Positions 1-6,545 of a stretch of DNA of 64,000 bases are shown here, in pieces; positions within the stretch are counted from its first letter, which is position 1, and each line of letters begins with the position of its first letter. The position numbers and the translations under genes are program-made. The stretch covers positions 4,929,501 through 4,993,500 of the forward strand of contig NZ_CP081966.1 in NCBI RefSeq assembly GCF_019823065.1. Direction: 5' to 3'. The stretch is from Pseudomonas mosselii (GTDB lineage Bacteria > Pseudomonadota > Gammaproteobacteria > Pseudomonadales > Pseudomonadaceae). The notes beneath the pieces were generated by a model. It ran no database searches and was not told where the DNA came from. It saw nothing but the letters and a program-made list of their open reading frames with translations.

Positions 1-1029
1 TGCCTCGATCAGCACCTGCACGAACTCGCCGACCCCGGCCTTCACCGCCGCCGGCTGGTCGGACACCTTGCGCAGCTCCATGCCCGCCGGCAGGCTCTGC
101 GCCAGGCGGGCGAACTCGGCTTCCAGGGCCTTGCCGAGCACCAGGATGTCACCGCCGTTCTTCATCGACACCGCCAGGCCGATGGCATCCTCGCCCATGA
201 AGCGCATGCGCGGCGCGGGTGGGTCGTTGAAACCGCGCTGCACGTCGGCGACATCGCTGATGCGGAAGGTGCGGTCACCGACGCGGATGGGGAACTGGCG
301 AATCTGCTCGACGCTGTCGAAGCGCCCGCTGACCCGCAGTTGCAGGCGCTCGCTTGCGGTTTCGAAGAAGCCCGCTGTACTTACCGCGTTCTGCTCGCGC
401 AGCGCCTGCTGCACGGCGGCCAACGGCACGCCCAGGGTGGCCAGCTTGACGTTGGACAGTTCGATCCAGACCTTCTCGTCCTGCAGGCCGATCAACTCGA
501 CCTTGCCCACGTCCTTGACCCGCTGCAATTGGATCTGGATACGGTCGGCGTAGTCCTTGAGCACGGCATAGTCGAAGCCGGCGCCGGTCAGGGCATAGAT
601 GTTGCCGAAGGTGGTGCCGAACTCGTCGTTGAAGAACGGCCCCTGCGCCTCGGGCGGCAGGGTGTGCTTGATGTCCGCGACTTTCTTGCGGATCTGGTAC
701 CACAGCTCGGGAATATCCGCGGAATGCATCGAGTCACGGGCCATGAAGGTGACCTGGGACTCACCGGGCCGCGAGAACGAGACGATCCGCTCGTACTCGC
801 CGGTCTCCATCAGCTTCTTCTCGATGCGCTCGGTGACCTGGCGCGACACTTCCTCGGCGGTCGCCCCGGGCCACAGGGTGCGGATGACCATGGCCTTGAA
901 GGTGAAGGGTGGATCTTCGCTCTGCCCCAGCTTGGTGTAAGACATGGCGCCGATCGCCGCCAGCAGGATCATCAGGAACAACACGATCTGGCGATTGCGC
1001 AGCGCCCAGGCGGAAAGGTTGAAACCCAT
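1..1029 (-). CDS. mexK: RND efflux permease, N-terminal part (MexK-like), cut by window edge
   Basis: The frame is open from the ATG at 1029 to the window edge, giving the first 343 residues of a protein that is normally about 1000 residues long. It starts MGFNLSAWALRNRQ, followed by a hydrophobic first membrane helix (about residues 12-32) and then periplasmic porter-domain sequence of the AcrB type (for example QSEDPPFTFKAMVI and PGATAEEVSRQV). RND permeases are proton-driven inner-membrane drug exporters that work with an adaptor and an outer-membrane channel. The adaptor gene lies 6 bp upstream, so the two form an operon. No outer-membrane channel gene is visible. The mexK name rests on operon structure, the neighbouring mexL-like repressor and remembered synteny with adk/ppc; membership of the RND family is much surer than the name. 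Confidence 0.85.
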   Translation of the reverse strand, partial: MGFNLSAWALRNRQIVLFLMILLAAIGAMSYTKLGQSEDPPFTFKAMVIRTLWPGATAEEVSRQVTERIEKKLMETGEYERIVSFSRPGESQVTFMARDSMHSADIPELWYQIRKKVADIKHTLPPEAQGPFFNDEFGTTFGNIYALTGAGFDYAVLKDYADRIQIQLQRVKDVGKVELIGLQDEKVWIELSNVKLATLGVPLAAVQQALREQNAVSTAGFFETASERLQLRVSGRFDSVEQIRQFPIRVGDRTFRISDVADVQRGFNDPPAPRMRFMGEDAIGLAVSMKNGGDILVLGKALEAEFARLAQSLPAGMELRKVSDQPAAVKAGVGEFVQVLIEA

Positions 1030-1035
1030 CGGGAC

Positions 1036-2136
1036 TTACTCCTTGGCCGCCAGGTTCACTTCACGATTGCTGCGGTCCACAGGCCGCACCTGTTGCCCTT
1101 CGCGCAGAACATGACCGCCCGCGGCGACCACCCAGTCGCCGGGCTGCAGTCCTTCGAGCACCGGCACGCTGTCGGCGCCATAGGCGCCCAGGCGCACCTG
1201 CGCACGCTCCAGGCGATTATCCTTGCCGACCCGCCAGACATAGGCCTGCCCGGCCTCTGCGGTCACCGCCGAGAGCGGCACCGCCAGTGGCGAGCGTTCG
1301 GCATGATCGATGAACACCCGGGCGCTCTGGCCGAGCTCGGCCGGCGTGGCATTGGAGGTGAAGGCGATGCGTGCGGCAAAGGTCCGCGAACGTGGGTCCG
1401 CCGCCGGAGAGAGCTCGCGAATCAGTCCCTCGAAACGCCGGTCAGGATGCGACCACAGTTCCACGCTCACCGCCTGGCCGACGGCAAAGCGGGCGAACTG
1501 CTGCTCGGGCAAGCCGATGGCCACTTCGCGCTCACCGTCGGCGGCGAGGGTGAACACGGTCTGCCCGGCGGCCACTACCTGGCCCACCTCGACCTGGCGC
1601 TTGGCAATCACCCCGGCCTGGGGCGCGCGCAGCACCGCGTACTCGGCCTGGTTGCCGGCCACTTCGAACTCGGCCTTGGCCTGCTTCAGCCGCGCCTGGC
1701 CGGCACGGTAGAGGTTCTCGGCGTTGTCGAACTGGGAGCGGCTGACCATCTGCCGGCCCAGTAGCTTCTGGTAGCGGTCGCGCTCGGCGCGCACCAGCGC
1801 CAGGTTGGCCTCGGCCGCCGCCAGCTGGGCGCGGTTGGCCTCCAGTTGCAGGCGCACGTCCTGGGGATCGAGTTCGGCCAGCGGCTGCTCGGCCTTGACC
1901 CGCTGCCCCTCTTCCACCAAGCGCTTGCTGACCTTGCCGCCAATGCGAAACGCCAGTTCGGGTTCAAAGCGCGCGCGCACCTCGCCTGGATAGCTGTCGG
2001 CCGAGGCCTGCGCGGGGTGCGGCTGGACCACCAGCGCCGGGCGCGGCGCGACAGGTGAAGCGGCCTCCTGGCCGCAAGCGGAGAGCAGAAGCACGGCGGC
2101 TGCCGGCAGGGCGAGGAACAACGCACGACGCAACAT
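1036..2136 (-). CDS. mexJ: RND efflux periplasmic adaptor lipoprotein (MexJ-like)
   Basis: The protein has 366 residues, typical of HlyD/AcrA-type membrane fusion proteins. The N-terminus is a lipoprotein signal with lipobox LLSAC and lipidation Cys21. It is followed by a beta-barrel/lipoyl half (GEVRARFEPELAFRIGGKV), an alpha-helical hairpin rich in Ala, Glu and Arg (about residues 95-165), the second lipoyl half (LRAPQAGVIAKRQVEVGQVV) and a C-terminal barrel domain. Its role is to bridge the inner-membrane permease encoded 6 bp downstream with an outer-membrane channel. It is transcribed away from the TetR gene at 2320, with a palindromic operator in the shared intergenic region. Other adaptors of this family look alike, so the mexJ name is a synteny-based inference. 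Confidence 0.85.
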   Translation of the reverse strand: MLRRALFLALPAAAVLLLSACGQEAASPVAPRPALVVQPHPAQASADSYPGEVRARFEPELAFRIGGKVSKRLVEEGQRVKAEQPLAELDPQDVRLQLEANRAQLAAAEANLALVRAERDRYQKLLGRQMVSRSQFDNAENLYRAGQARLKQAKAEFEVAGNQAEYAVLRAPQAGVIAKRQVEVGQVVAAGQTVFTLAADGEREVAIGLPEQQFARFAVGQAVSVELWSHPDRRFEGLIRELSPAADPRSRTFAARIAFTSNATPAELGQSARVFIDHAERSPLAVPLSAVTAEAGQAYVWRVGKDNRLERAQVRLGAYGADSVPVLEGLQPGDWVVAAGGHVLREGQQVRPVDRSNREVNLAAKE

Positions 2137-2167
2137 GATGAATGACCTTTGGCAGAGGGCGCATCGA

Positions 2168-2203
2168 ATATTTATACTGGCGAGTATATTAAGTCAGCGA
2201 ACC
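2168..2203 (-). promoter_or_regulatory. mexJK promoter with overlapping palindromic operator
   Basis: The 171-bp gap between the divergent adaptor and repressor genes contains TATACT-GGCG-AGTATA at 2173-2188, a perfect 6+4+6 palindrome. Read toward mexJ on the minus strand, it occupies the spacer and -10 of a plausible sigma70 promoter: a GCTGAC -35-like hexamer near 2192-2197 and TATAAA near 2171-2176. A repressor bound there would block RNA polymerase. TetR-family repressors of efflux operons normally bind such palindromes, so MexL-like repression is the natural inference. Confidence 0.55.
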
Positions 2204-2319
2204 TGGCCGGGGAAGCGGGCGCGTTAGAGAAAATCCATAATAGTGTTGCGACGGATGCTGCAGCCGACACCTTCTCGACCCGGTAAGATGTGCCTCTTTC
2301 ACATTGAATGCGGTCCCTC

Positions 2320-2949
2320 ATGTCCAACGACGCACCCATCGGCCCAGGCCGGCCCAAGGACCTGGCCAAGCGCGAGGCCATTCTCGAAGCCGCCAAGCAC
2401 CTGTTCCTCAGCCTTGGCTATGCCAACACCAGCATGGATGCGGTCGCGGCGGCGGCAGGTGTTTCCAAACTCACCGTCTACAGCCATTTCACCGACAAGC
2501 AGACGCTGTTCGGCGCGGCGGTCATGGCCACCTGCCAGAACCAGTTGCCTGACTTGATGTTCGAGTATCCGGAAGGGGTGGCGGTGGAGGATGTGCTGCT
2601 GAACATTGCCCGGGGGTTCCAGGCGCTCATCAGCAGTGACGAGGCGGTCAAGCTGAGTCGCCTGATCTTTGCCCTCGGCAGCCAGGATCCGGGGTTTGGG
2701 CAGTATTTCTACGAGGCGGGGCCGAAGCGGGTGATGGCCGGGATGGCGGCGCTGCTGCACTGTGTCGACCAGCAGGGGTTGCTGCGGATCGACAACCCGT
2801 TGCGGGCGGCGGAGCATTTCTTCTGCCTGGTGAAGGGGGCGCCGGATTATCGGTTGTTGCTGGGGTGCGCGCAGGCGCTGAGTGGGGATGAGGCTGAGGC
2901 GCATGTGCGGGAGGCTGTTGGGGTTTTTGTTCGGGCTTTTCGGGGGTAG
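2320..2949 (+). CDS. mexL: TetR-family repressor of the adjacent RND operon (MexL-like)
   Basis: The protein has 209 residues from the ATG at 2320. An ATG at 2308 would add MRSL; neither has a clear Shine-Dalgarno sequence, and 2320 is chosen because MSNDAP leads directly into the conserved GRPKDLAKREAILEAA start. The N-terminal TetR DNA-binding domain is clear, with helix-turn-helix GVSKLTVYSHFTDKQTLF at about residues 50-67, followed by a helical ligand/dimer domain. It diverges from the RND adaptor gene, the usual arrangement of a local efflux repressor. Its stop codon lies 49 bp before the IS256-type insertion, so the coding sequence is intact. Confidence 0.8.
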   Translation: MSNDAPIGPGRPKDLAKREAILEAAKHLFLSLGYANTSMDAVAAAAGVSKLTVYSHFTDKQTLFGAAVMATCQNQLPDLMFEYPEGVAVEDVLLNIARGFQALISSDEAVKLSRLIFALGSQDPGFGQYFYEAGPKRVMAGMAALLHCVDQQGLLRIDNPLRAAEHFFCLVKGAPDYRLLLGCAQALSGDEAEAHVREAVGVFVRAFRG

Positions 2950-2986
2950 TTCGGGTTCGGGTTCGGGGTGATTGTTTTGATTTTTT

Positions 2987-2998
2987 TATGCGCATTCG
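2987..2998. repeat. Outer left end of the disrupted palindromic element
   Basis: The 11-mer TATGCGCATTC at 2987-2997 reappears in inverted orientation at 6456-6466. In both places it lies just outside sequence that leads into the conserved block CACCTTTCCGCCC (4390 onward at left; reverse complement ending at 6433 at right). The IS256-type element has inserted at 2998/2999, inside this end. Confidence 0.55.
2991..2998. repeat. IS256-type target site duplication, left copy
   Basis: The octamer CGCATTCG directly abuts the left inverted repeat of the IS and is repeated exactly at 4361-4368 beside the right inverted repeat. Eight base pairs is a usual duplication length for the IS256 family. Confidence 0.9.
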
Positions 2999-4360
2999 GG
3001 AAGTGTCAGATTTTTTGTGTGCGGGCCGGTAACGGCCTGCCGTCAGGCAGGCCCTGACTTTCACCAGGTCGGCCTGATGAACCGATCTCCGTACAAAATC
3101 GCGAATTGATTCATCGCACTTTTCCAATCATGCGCCGCTGAGCCCCAGTTCGCCGTGATGTTTCGCAGCCCCAGCCAGATCAGCTTGGTAGCTGCGTCAT
3201 CGTTCGGGAAATGGCCTCGGGTCTTGATGATCTTGCGCAGCTGGGCATTGATACTCTCGATGGCGTTGGTGGTGTAGATCACTTTCCGGATGGCTGGTGG
3301 GAAGACAAAGAAGGGAATCACTCGATCCCAGGCGCGTCTCCAGGCCGCAACGACCGTTGGATACTGCTTGCCCCAGGGCCCGTTTTCAAACTCATCGAGT
3401 GCCTGCTCAGCCGCTTCGGCGTTGATGGCCTGGTAGATCGGCTTGAGCGCCTTGGCCAGTGCCCGCCGCTTGTCCCAGGCTGCAAAGTCCAGGCTGTTGC
3501 GGATCAGGTGCACGATGCACGTCTGCAGCGTCGTCTCTGGAAACACGGCGCTGAGAGCCTCTGGCATGCCTTTGAGGCCATCGGTCACGGCAATCAGCAC
3601 ATCCTCGACACCACGTGTCTTGAGATCGTTAAAGACCTTCATCCAGAACTTCGCACCCTCGGTGTTCTCGATCCAGATGCCCAAGATATCGCGCGTCCCG
3701 TCGGGTAGAACGCCCAGCGCCAAGTAAATGGCCTTGTTGCGCACCAAGCCTTCTTCGCGGATCTTCACCCGCAGTGCATCGAAGAAAATGACCGGGTACA
3801 TGGGCTCCAGTGGCCGCTGCTGCCACGCGCCAATTTCTTCCATGACCTCGTCTGTCACAGAGCTGATGAAGTCGGGTGAGACCTCTGTTCCATACTGCTC
3901 GGACAGAAAGGCTCGGATCTCTCTGACCGTCATGCCACGGGCGTACATGGCGATGATCTTGTCATCGAAACCGGTGTACCGCCGCTCATGCTTGGGGATG
4001 AGAATGGGCGCAAAACTGCCGTCTCGGTCACGAGGAATTTCCAGCCGCAGCGGGCCATCGCCGGTCAAAACCGTCTTGCCACTCTTGCCGTTACGCTGGT
4101 TGGTTTCATCCTCTGGGCGCTGCGCGCCCGGCGGATAACCCAGGTGGTGGCCAAGTTCGGCGTGCAGAGCGCGTTCGATCAAGGCCTTCTTGAACGCCGC
4201 AGAGGCATCCTCGATAGCCTCTGCGGTCATCAGGCCCTCACCGAACTGCTCCAGCAGCTCTTTGGGGATTTTGGGCAGGTCACGCAAGGGTTTCTTTTTG
4301 GTTGGCATACATGCACCTCTTACTCATGTTATGCCCGAACACAAAATTTCTGACACCCTC
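2999..4360 (-). mobile_element. IS256-family insertion sequence, complete, 1362 bp
   Basis: The element is bounded by imperfect inverted repeats: GGAAGTGTCAGATTTTTTGT at the left, and GAGGGTGTCAGAAATTTTGT read inward from the right end at 4360. It is flanked by an exact 8-bp duplication (CGCATTCG at 2991-2998 and 4361-4368). It carries one full-length transposase gene on the minus strand. Intact ends, an intact gene and an undecayed target duplication suggest a recent, possibly active insertion. It lies between mexL and the long inverted repeat and interrupts no gene. Confidence 0.92.
3061..4308 (-). CDS. IS256-family (mutator-type) transposase
   Basis: This is a full-length 415-residue DDE transposase. 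The catalytic triad fits Asp177 (VIFFDALR), Asp243 (AVTDGLKG) and Glu351 (TNAIESINAQLR), with the family signature CxxH at 264-267 (LQTCIVHLIRNS) between the second Asp and the Glu. The N-terminal part (about 1-150) is the DNA-binding and oligomerisation region. The gene fills nearly all of the 1362-bp element and has no frameshift, so the enzyme could be functional. Confidence 0.95.
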   Translation of the reverse strand: MPTKKKPLRDLPKIPKELLEQFGEGLMTAEAIEDASAAFKKALIERALHAELGHHLGYPPGAQRPEDETNQRNGKSGKTVLTGDGPLRLEIPRDRDGSFAPILIPKHERRYTGFDDKIIAMYARGMTVREIRAFLSEQYGTEVSPDFISSVTDEVMEEIGAWQQRPLEPMYPVIFFDALRVKIREEGLVRNKAIYLALGVLPDGTRDILGIWIENTEGAKFWMKVFNDLKTRGVEDVLIAVTDGLKGMPEALSAVFPETTLQTCIVHLIRNSLDFAAWDKRRALAKALKPIYQAINAEAAEQALDEFENGPWGKQYPTVVAAWRRAWDRVIPFFVFPPAIRKVIYTTNAIESINAQLRKIIKTRGHFPNDDAATKLIWLGLRNITANWGSAAHDWKSAMNQFAILYGDRFIRPTW

Positions 4361-4368
4361 CGCATTCG
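4361..4368. repeat. IS256-type target site duplication, right copy
   Basis: Exact copy of CGCATTCG at 2991-2998, placed immediately outside the right inverted repeat. Confidence 0.9.
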
Positions 4369-4389
4369 TAGAAGATAACGACATTTAGT

Positions 4390-4628
4390 CACCTTTCCGC
4401 CCTTACGGCGGCCTACTTTTGTCTTGGCAAAAGTAGGCAAAACCGTTCCGCTCCGTTCATCCGGCCCCTACGCTTCGCTTCGGGGTTCCCTCGCTCCGTT
4501 CTTGCTCCCGGGAGGACCGCGCTGAACGCCCCATCCTGGGGCGCAGCGCTTGACGGCCATCCATGGCCGTCACCTCCCTCCGCAAGAACTCCGCTCGGCC
4601 TCCTGAAGTCGCAATTGGCGGCGCCTGG
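4390..4628. repeat. Left arm of a long imperfect inverted repeat; no gene
   Basis: This arm pairs with 4839-5050 plus 6405-6433 read in reverse. Matching blocks in order are CACCTTTCCGCCCTTACGGC, a TACTTTTG...CAAAAGTA hairpin, a Lys/Arg-codon-poor GC-rich stretch with GGGAGGACCGCGC, GGGGCGCAGCGCTTGACGG, CACCTCCCTCCGCAAGA, CGGCCTCCTGAAGTCGC and GGCGGCGCCTGG. A small perfect hairpin sits at 4412-4437 (CCTACTTTTG, TCTTGG loop, CAAAAGTAGG). Short frames through here have no start signals or family features and are mirrored in the other arm, so they are not called as genes. It looks like a dispersed P. putida-type intergenic repeat. Confidence 0.75.
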
Positions 4629-4710
4629 ACTATCGCGCGCTTAGAAGCAAGAGCAAGAGCAAGAAATGCGAAGTTAGTTGTTTTACAGTTCATTATGCAT
4701 TGGCTATTCC

Positions 4711-4795
4711 AGCCCTTCCGCGGGGCGAGCCCGCTCCTACAGGATTATATATAACGTCGACTGTTGGGTGGGAGCGGGCTTGCCCCGCGATGCGA
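4711..4795. repeat. Divergent REP pair in the centre of the inverted repeat
   Basis: Two REP units in opposite orientation (core GCGGGGCGAGCCCGCTCCTA near 4720-4740, and GGGAGCGGGCTTGCCCCGCG near 4770-4789) lie in the 210-bp spacer (4629-4838) between the arms. They match the P. putida REP consensus seen elsewhere in this window. The rest of the spacer holds nothing recognisable. Confidence 0.7.
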
Positions 4796-4838
4796 TCGAA
4801 AGATTAATTAAGCTGCAACTAGCGACAGCTGCGCCAAC

Positions 4839-5050
4839 CCAGGCGCCGCCCGTAACTTCGCGACTTCAGGAGGCCGAACGGAGGTCTTGCGGAGGGAGGT
4901 GACGGGCATGGATGCCCGTCAAGCGCTGGGGCCCAGGATGGGCCCTGCAGCGCGGCCCTCCCGGGAGCAAGGCCGGAGTGAGGGAACCCGGAGCGAAGCG
5001 CAGGGCCGGATGAATGGAGCGCAACGGCTTTGGTTACTTTGGCCAAGACC
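4839..5050. repeat. Right arm of the long inverted repeat, interrupted by an IS110-type element; no gene
   Basis: This is the reverse-complement partner of 4390-4628, with mismatches and small indels: CCAGGCGCCGCC, GACTTCAGGAGGCCG, TCTTGCGGAGGGAGGTGACG, GGGCCCAGGATGGGCCCTGC and CCCTCCCGGGAGCAAG. It ends GGTTACTTTGGCCAAGACC at 5032-5050. The expected completion, AAGTAACCCGCCGTAAGGGC, is found only at 6405 onward, on the far side of the IS110-type element. Confidence 0.75.
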
Positions 5051-5305
5051 AATCTATGGTCACCCCATTTTTTGCAATACTGTTCATCAGATGGAATGGA
5101 TGGCTTGCTTCAATCTATCCGGCGTCTATTGGGCTCGCATCCCGCGCCACGATGAGCATTCGCACCTGGCGATCCTAACAAAGTAGGCGGCTTCCAAGAG
5201 CCAATTGGTCGTTCAGGATCATCGCCAGGCCGATCGGCCGTTTATTTCATCTGTTGTTCAGCTATCGCAAAACCTGATGGTGAAACTCGGTGCAGCACAA
5301 CGGGG
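5051..5305 (-). ncRNA. Candidate bridge RNA region of the IS110-type element
   Basis: This 255-bp non-coding end lies 3' of the recombinase, where IS1111-subgroup elements encode the bridge RNA that selects target and donor DNA. Within it, ACAAAGTAGG (5178-5187) and CCAAGAG (5194-5200) closely resemble the two sides of the insertion target, AAAAGTA-R and CCAAGAC. This is what target-guide loops might look like. RNA folding and transcription could not be tested, so the exact RNA ends are unknown. The small frames on either strand here lack start signals. Confidence 0.4.
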
Positions 5306-6331
5306 TCAGGCGTTTATCGCGTCTGGCTCCGTTTTATATTGCGTGTGCCGAGTGGCAATGGCCCACGCAATGCGTGCCAGTTTGTTGGCCAACGCGCAGG
5401 CCACCACATTGGAGTGACGTCGCGCGAGCAATGAACGCACCCAATCGGCCAATGGGCCTTTCTGATACTTCAGGCGAAGCATGTAGACCCGTGCGCACAG
5501 CACCAGCAAATGCCGAAGGTTCTTGTCGCCACGCTTGCTGATCCCCAGCAAAGCTGGCCTACCACCAGTGCTGTACTGGCGGGGCACCAGACCTACAGAG
5601 GCCGCAAAGTCCCGGCTACTGCCGTACTGCCGAGCATCTCCCATTTCTACAGCCAGCAGGCTGGCGGTGATCGGCCCAACACACGGCATGCTCAGCAAAC
5701 GACTGCCTAGATCATCGTCAGCCAGTTGGCTCTCCAGCTCTTTGTCCAACACCTTGATCTGCTCGCTCAAGTAGACGAAATGATCATGCAGGCGCTGCTG
5801 TAATGCGACGAGCCGTATTGGCAGGTCGTGCTCTTCAAGCACCGAAGCAAGGCGTTTGACCACTGCCAATCCGGTCGGCAGGCTGACACCGAATTCGAGC
5901 AGGAACCCATGCATCTGGTTCACCGTCTTGGTTCGGTCGCGGATCAATGATTCACGCATCCGATGAGAAACAGAGAGCGTTTGCTGCTCAGGCGATTTTG
6001 GCGTCACAAAGCGCATGGAGGGTCGGGAAGCGGCTTCGCAGATGGCTTGCGCATCGACGAAGTCATTCTTGTTGCTCTTGACGAAAGGTTTAACGAACTG
6101 CGGCGAGATCAGCTTGGCCTCATGATCCATCGCTTTGATTTCTCGCGCCAGGCAGTGTGAACCGGCACAGGCCTCCATCACTACCGTGCAAGGGGGATGA
6201 TTGGCCAGAAACCGCATCATCTGCTGCCTTGAGCACTTCTTGCGCATTACCTCTTTGCCGAACTTGTCCTGGGCGTGCAGGTGGAAGGTATGTTTACCAA
6301 TGTCGATGCCGATCAGGGTCACGCTGCTCAT
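5306..6331 (-). CDS. IS110-family transposase (DEDD recombinase)
   Basis: The protein has 341 residues from the ATG at 6331 (MSSVTLIGIDIGKHTF), preceded by GGAG on the coding strand. The frame stays open upstream for 50 codons, but that stretch crosses the IS end. The N-terminal RuvC-like DEDD domain shows Asp10 (GIDIGK), Glu53 (VVMEACAGSH), Asp90 and Asp93 (NKNDFVDAQAI). The C-terminal Tnp_20 domain (about 205-295) has the helix-hairpin CVGPITA and RQYSTGG with the expected catalytic Ser254. The gene is full length and undamaged, so the element may be mobile. Confidence 0.95.
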   Translation of the reverse strand: MSSVTLIGIDIGKHTFHLHAQDKFGKEVMRKKCSRQQMMRFLANHPPCTVVMEACAGSHCLAREIKAMDHEAKLISPQFVKPFVKSNKNDFVDAQAICEAASRPSMRFVTPKSPEQQTLSVSHRMRESLIRDRTKTVNQMHGFLLEFGVSLPTGLAVVKRLASVLEEHDLPIRLVALQQRLHDHFVYLSEQIKVLDKELESQLADDDLGSRLLSMPCVGPITASLLAVEMGDARQYGSSRDFAASVGLVPRQYSTGGRPALLGISKRGDKNLRHLLVLCARVYMLRLKYQKGPLADWVRSLLARRHSNVVACALANKLARIAWAIATRHTQYKTEPDAINA

Positions 6332-6404
6332 GATGACGGTCTCCGAAGTAAAAGCACCCTGCGAAAGCGTACGCCTCGCAGGGTGCCGGGGTGACCATCT
6401 CATT

Positions 6405-6466
6405 AAGTAACCCGCCGTAAGGGCGGAAAGGTGAATAAGCGTCGACATCACAAATGAATGCGCATA
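6405..6466. repeat. Outer end of the interrupted right arm
   Basis: CCGCCGTAAGGGCGGAAAGGTG (6412-6433) is the exact reverse complement of 4390-4411, and the inverted TATGCGCATTC copy is at 6456-6466. Together with 2987-2998, 4369-4628 and 4839-5050 this rebuilds a palindromic element of about 756 bp. Confidence 0.65.
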
Positions 6467-6492
6467 CAACTTCAAAAACAAACACTACCCGA

Positions 6493-6540
6493 AACTAACG
6501 AACTAACGAACTAACGAACTAACGAACTAACGAACTAACC
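6493..6540. repeat. Tandem octamer repeat, AACTAACG, six copies
   Basis: There are five perfect copies and one final copy ending in C instead of G, in direct array. The array ends 5 bp past the rsmJ stop codon (6546-6548) and outside the palindromic element. No coding or promoter role is visible. Such octamers can vary in number by replication slippage. Confidence 0.9.
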
Positions 6541-6545
6541 AACAG

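Larger units (their letters stand above)
5051..6404 (-). mobile_element. IS110-family (IS1111-like) insertion sequence, about 1354 bp
   Basis: The boundaries come from rebuilding the broken right arm: GGCCAAGACC ends at 5050 and AAGTAACCC resumes at about 6405 (uncertainty of about 3 bp). A perfect 11-bp subterminal inverted repeat, ATGGTCACCCC at 5056-5066 and its complement at 6388-6398, lies about 6 bp inside each end, as in the IS1111 subgroup. The recombinase gene is intact. There is a short 73-bp leader, with the hairpin CACCCTGCGA/TCGCAGGGTG at about 6356-6385, and a long 255-bp trailing non-coding end. Target duplications are not expected for this family and none is seen. Confidence 0.8.

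Noticed and set aside
4457..4902. Three small frames in the inverted-repeat arms and spacer
   Set aside because: They reappear mirrored in the other arm, have no ribosome-binding site and no family; sequence change between arms does not favour codon positions.
5051..6404. IS110-type target site duplication
   Set aside because: No duplication is found at the rebuilt ends, and the family does not normally make one.
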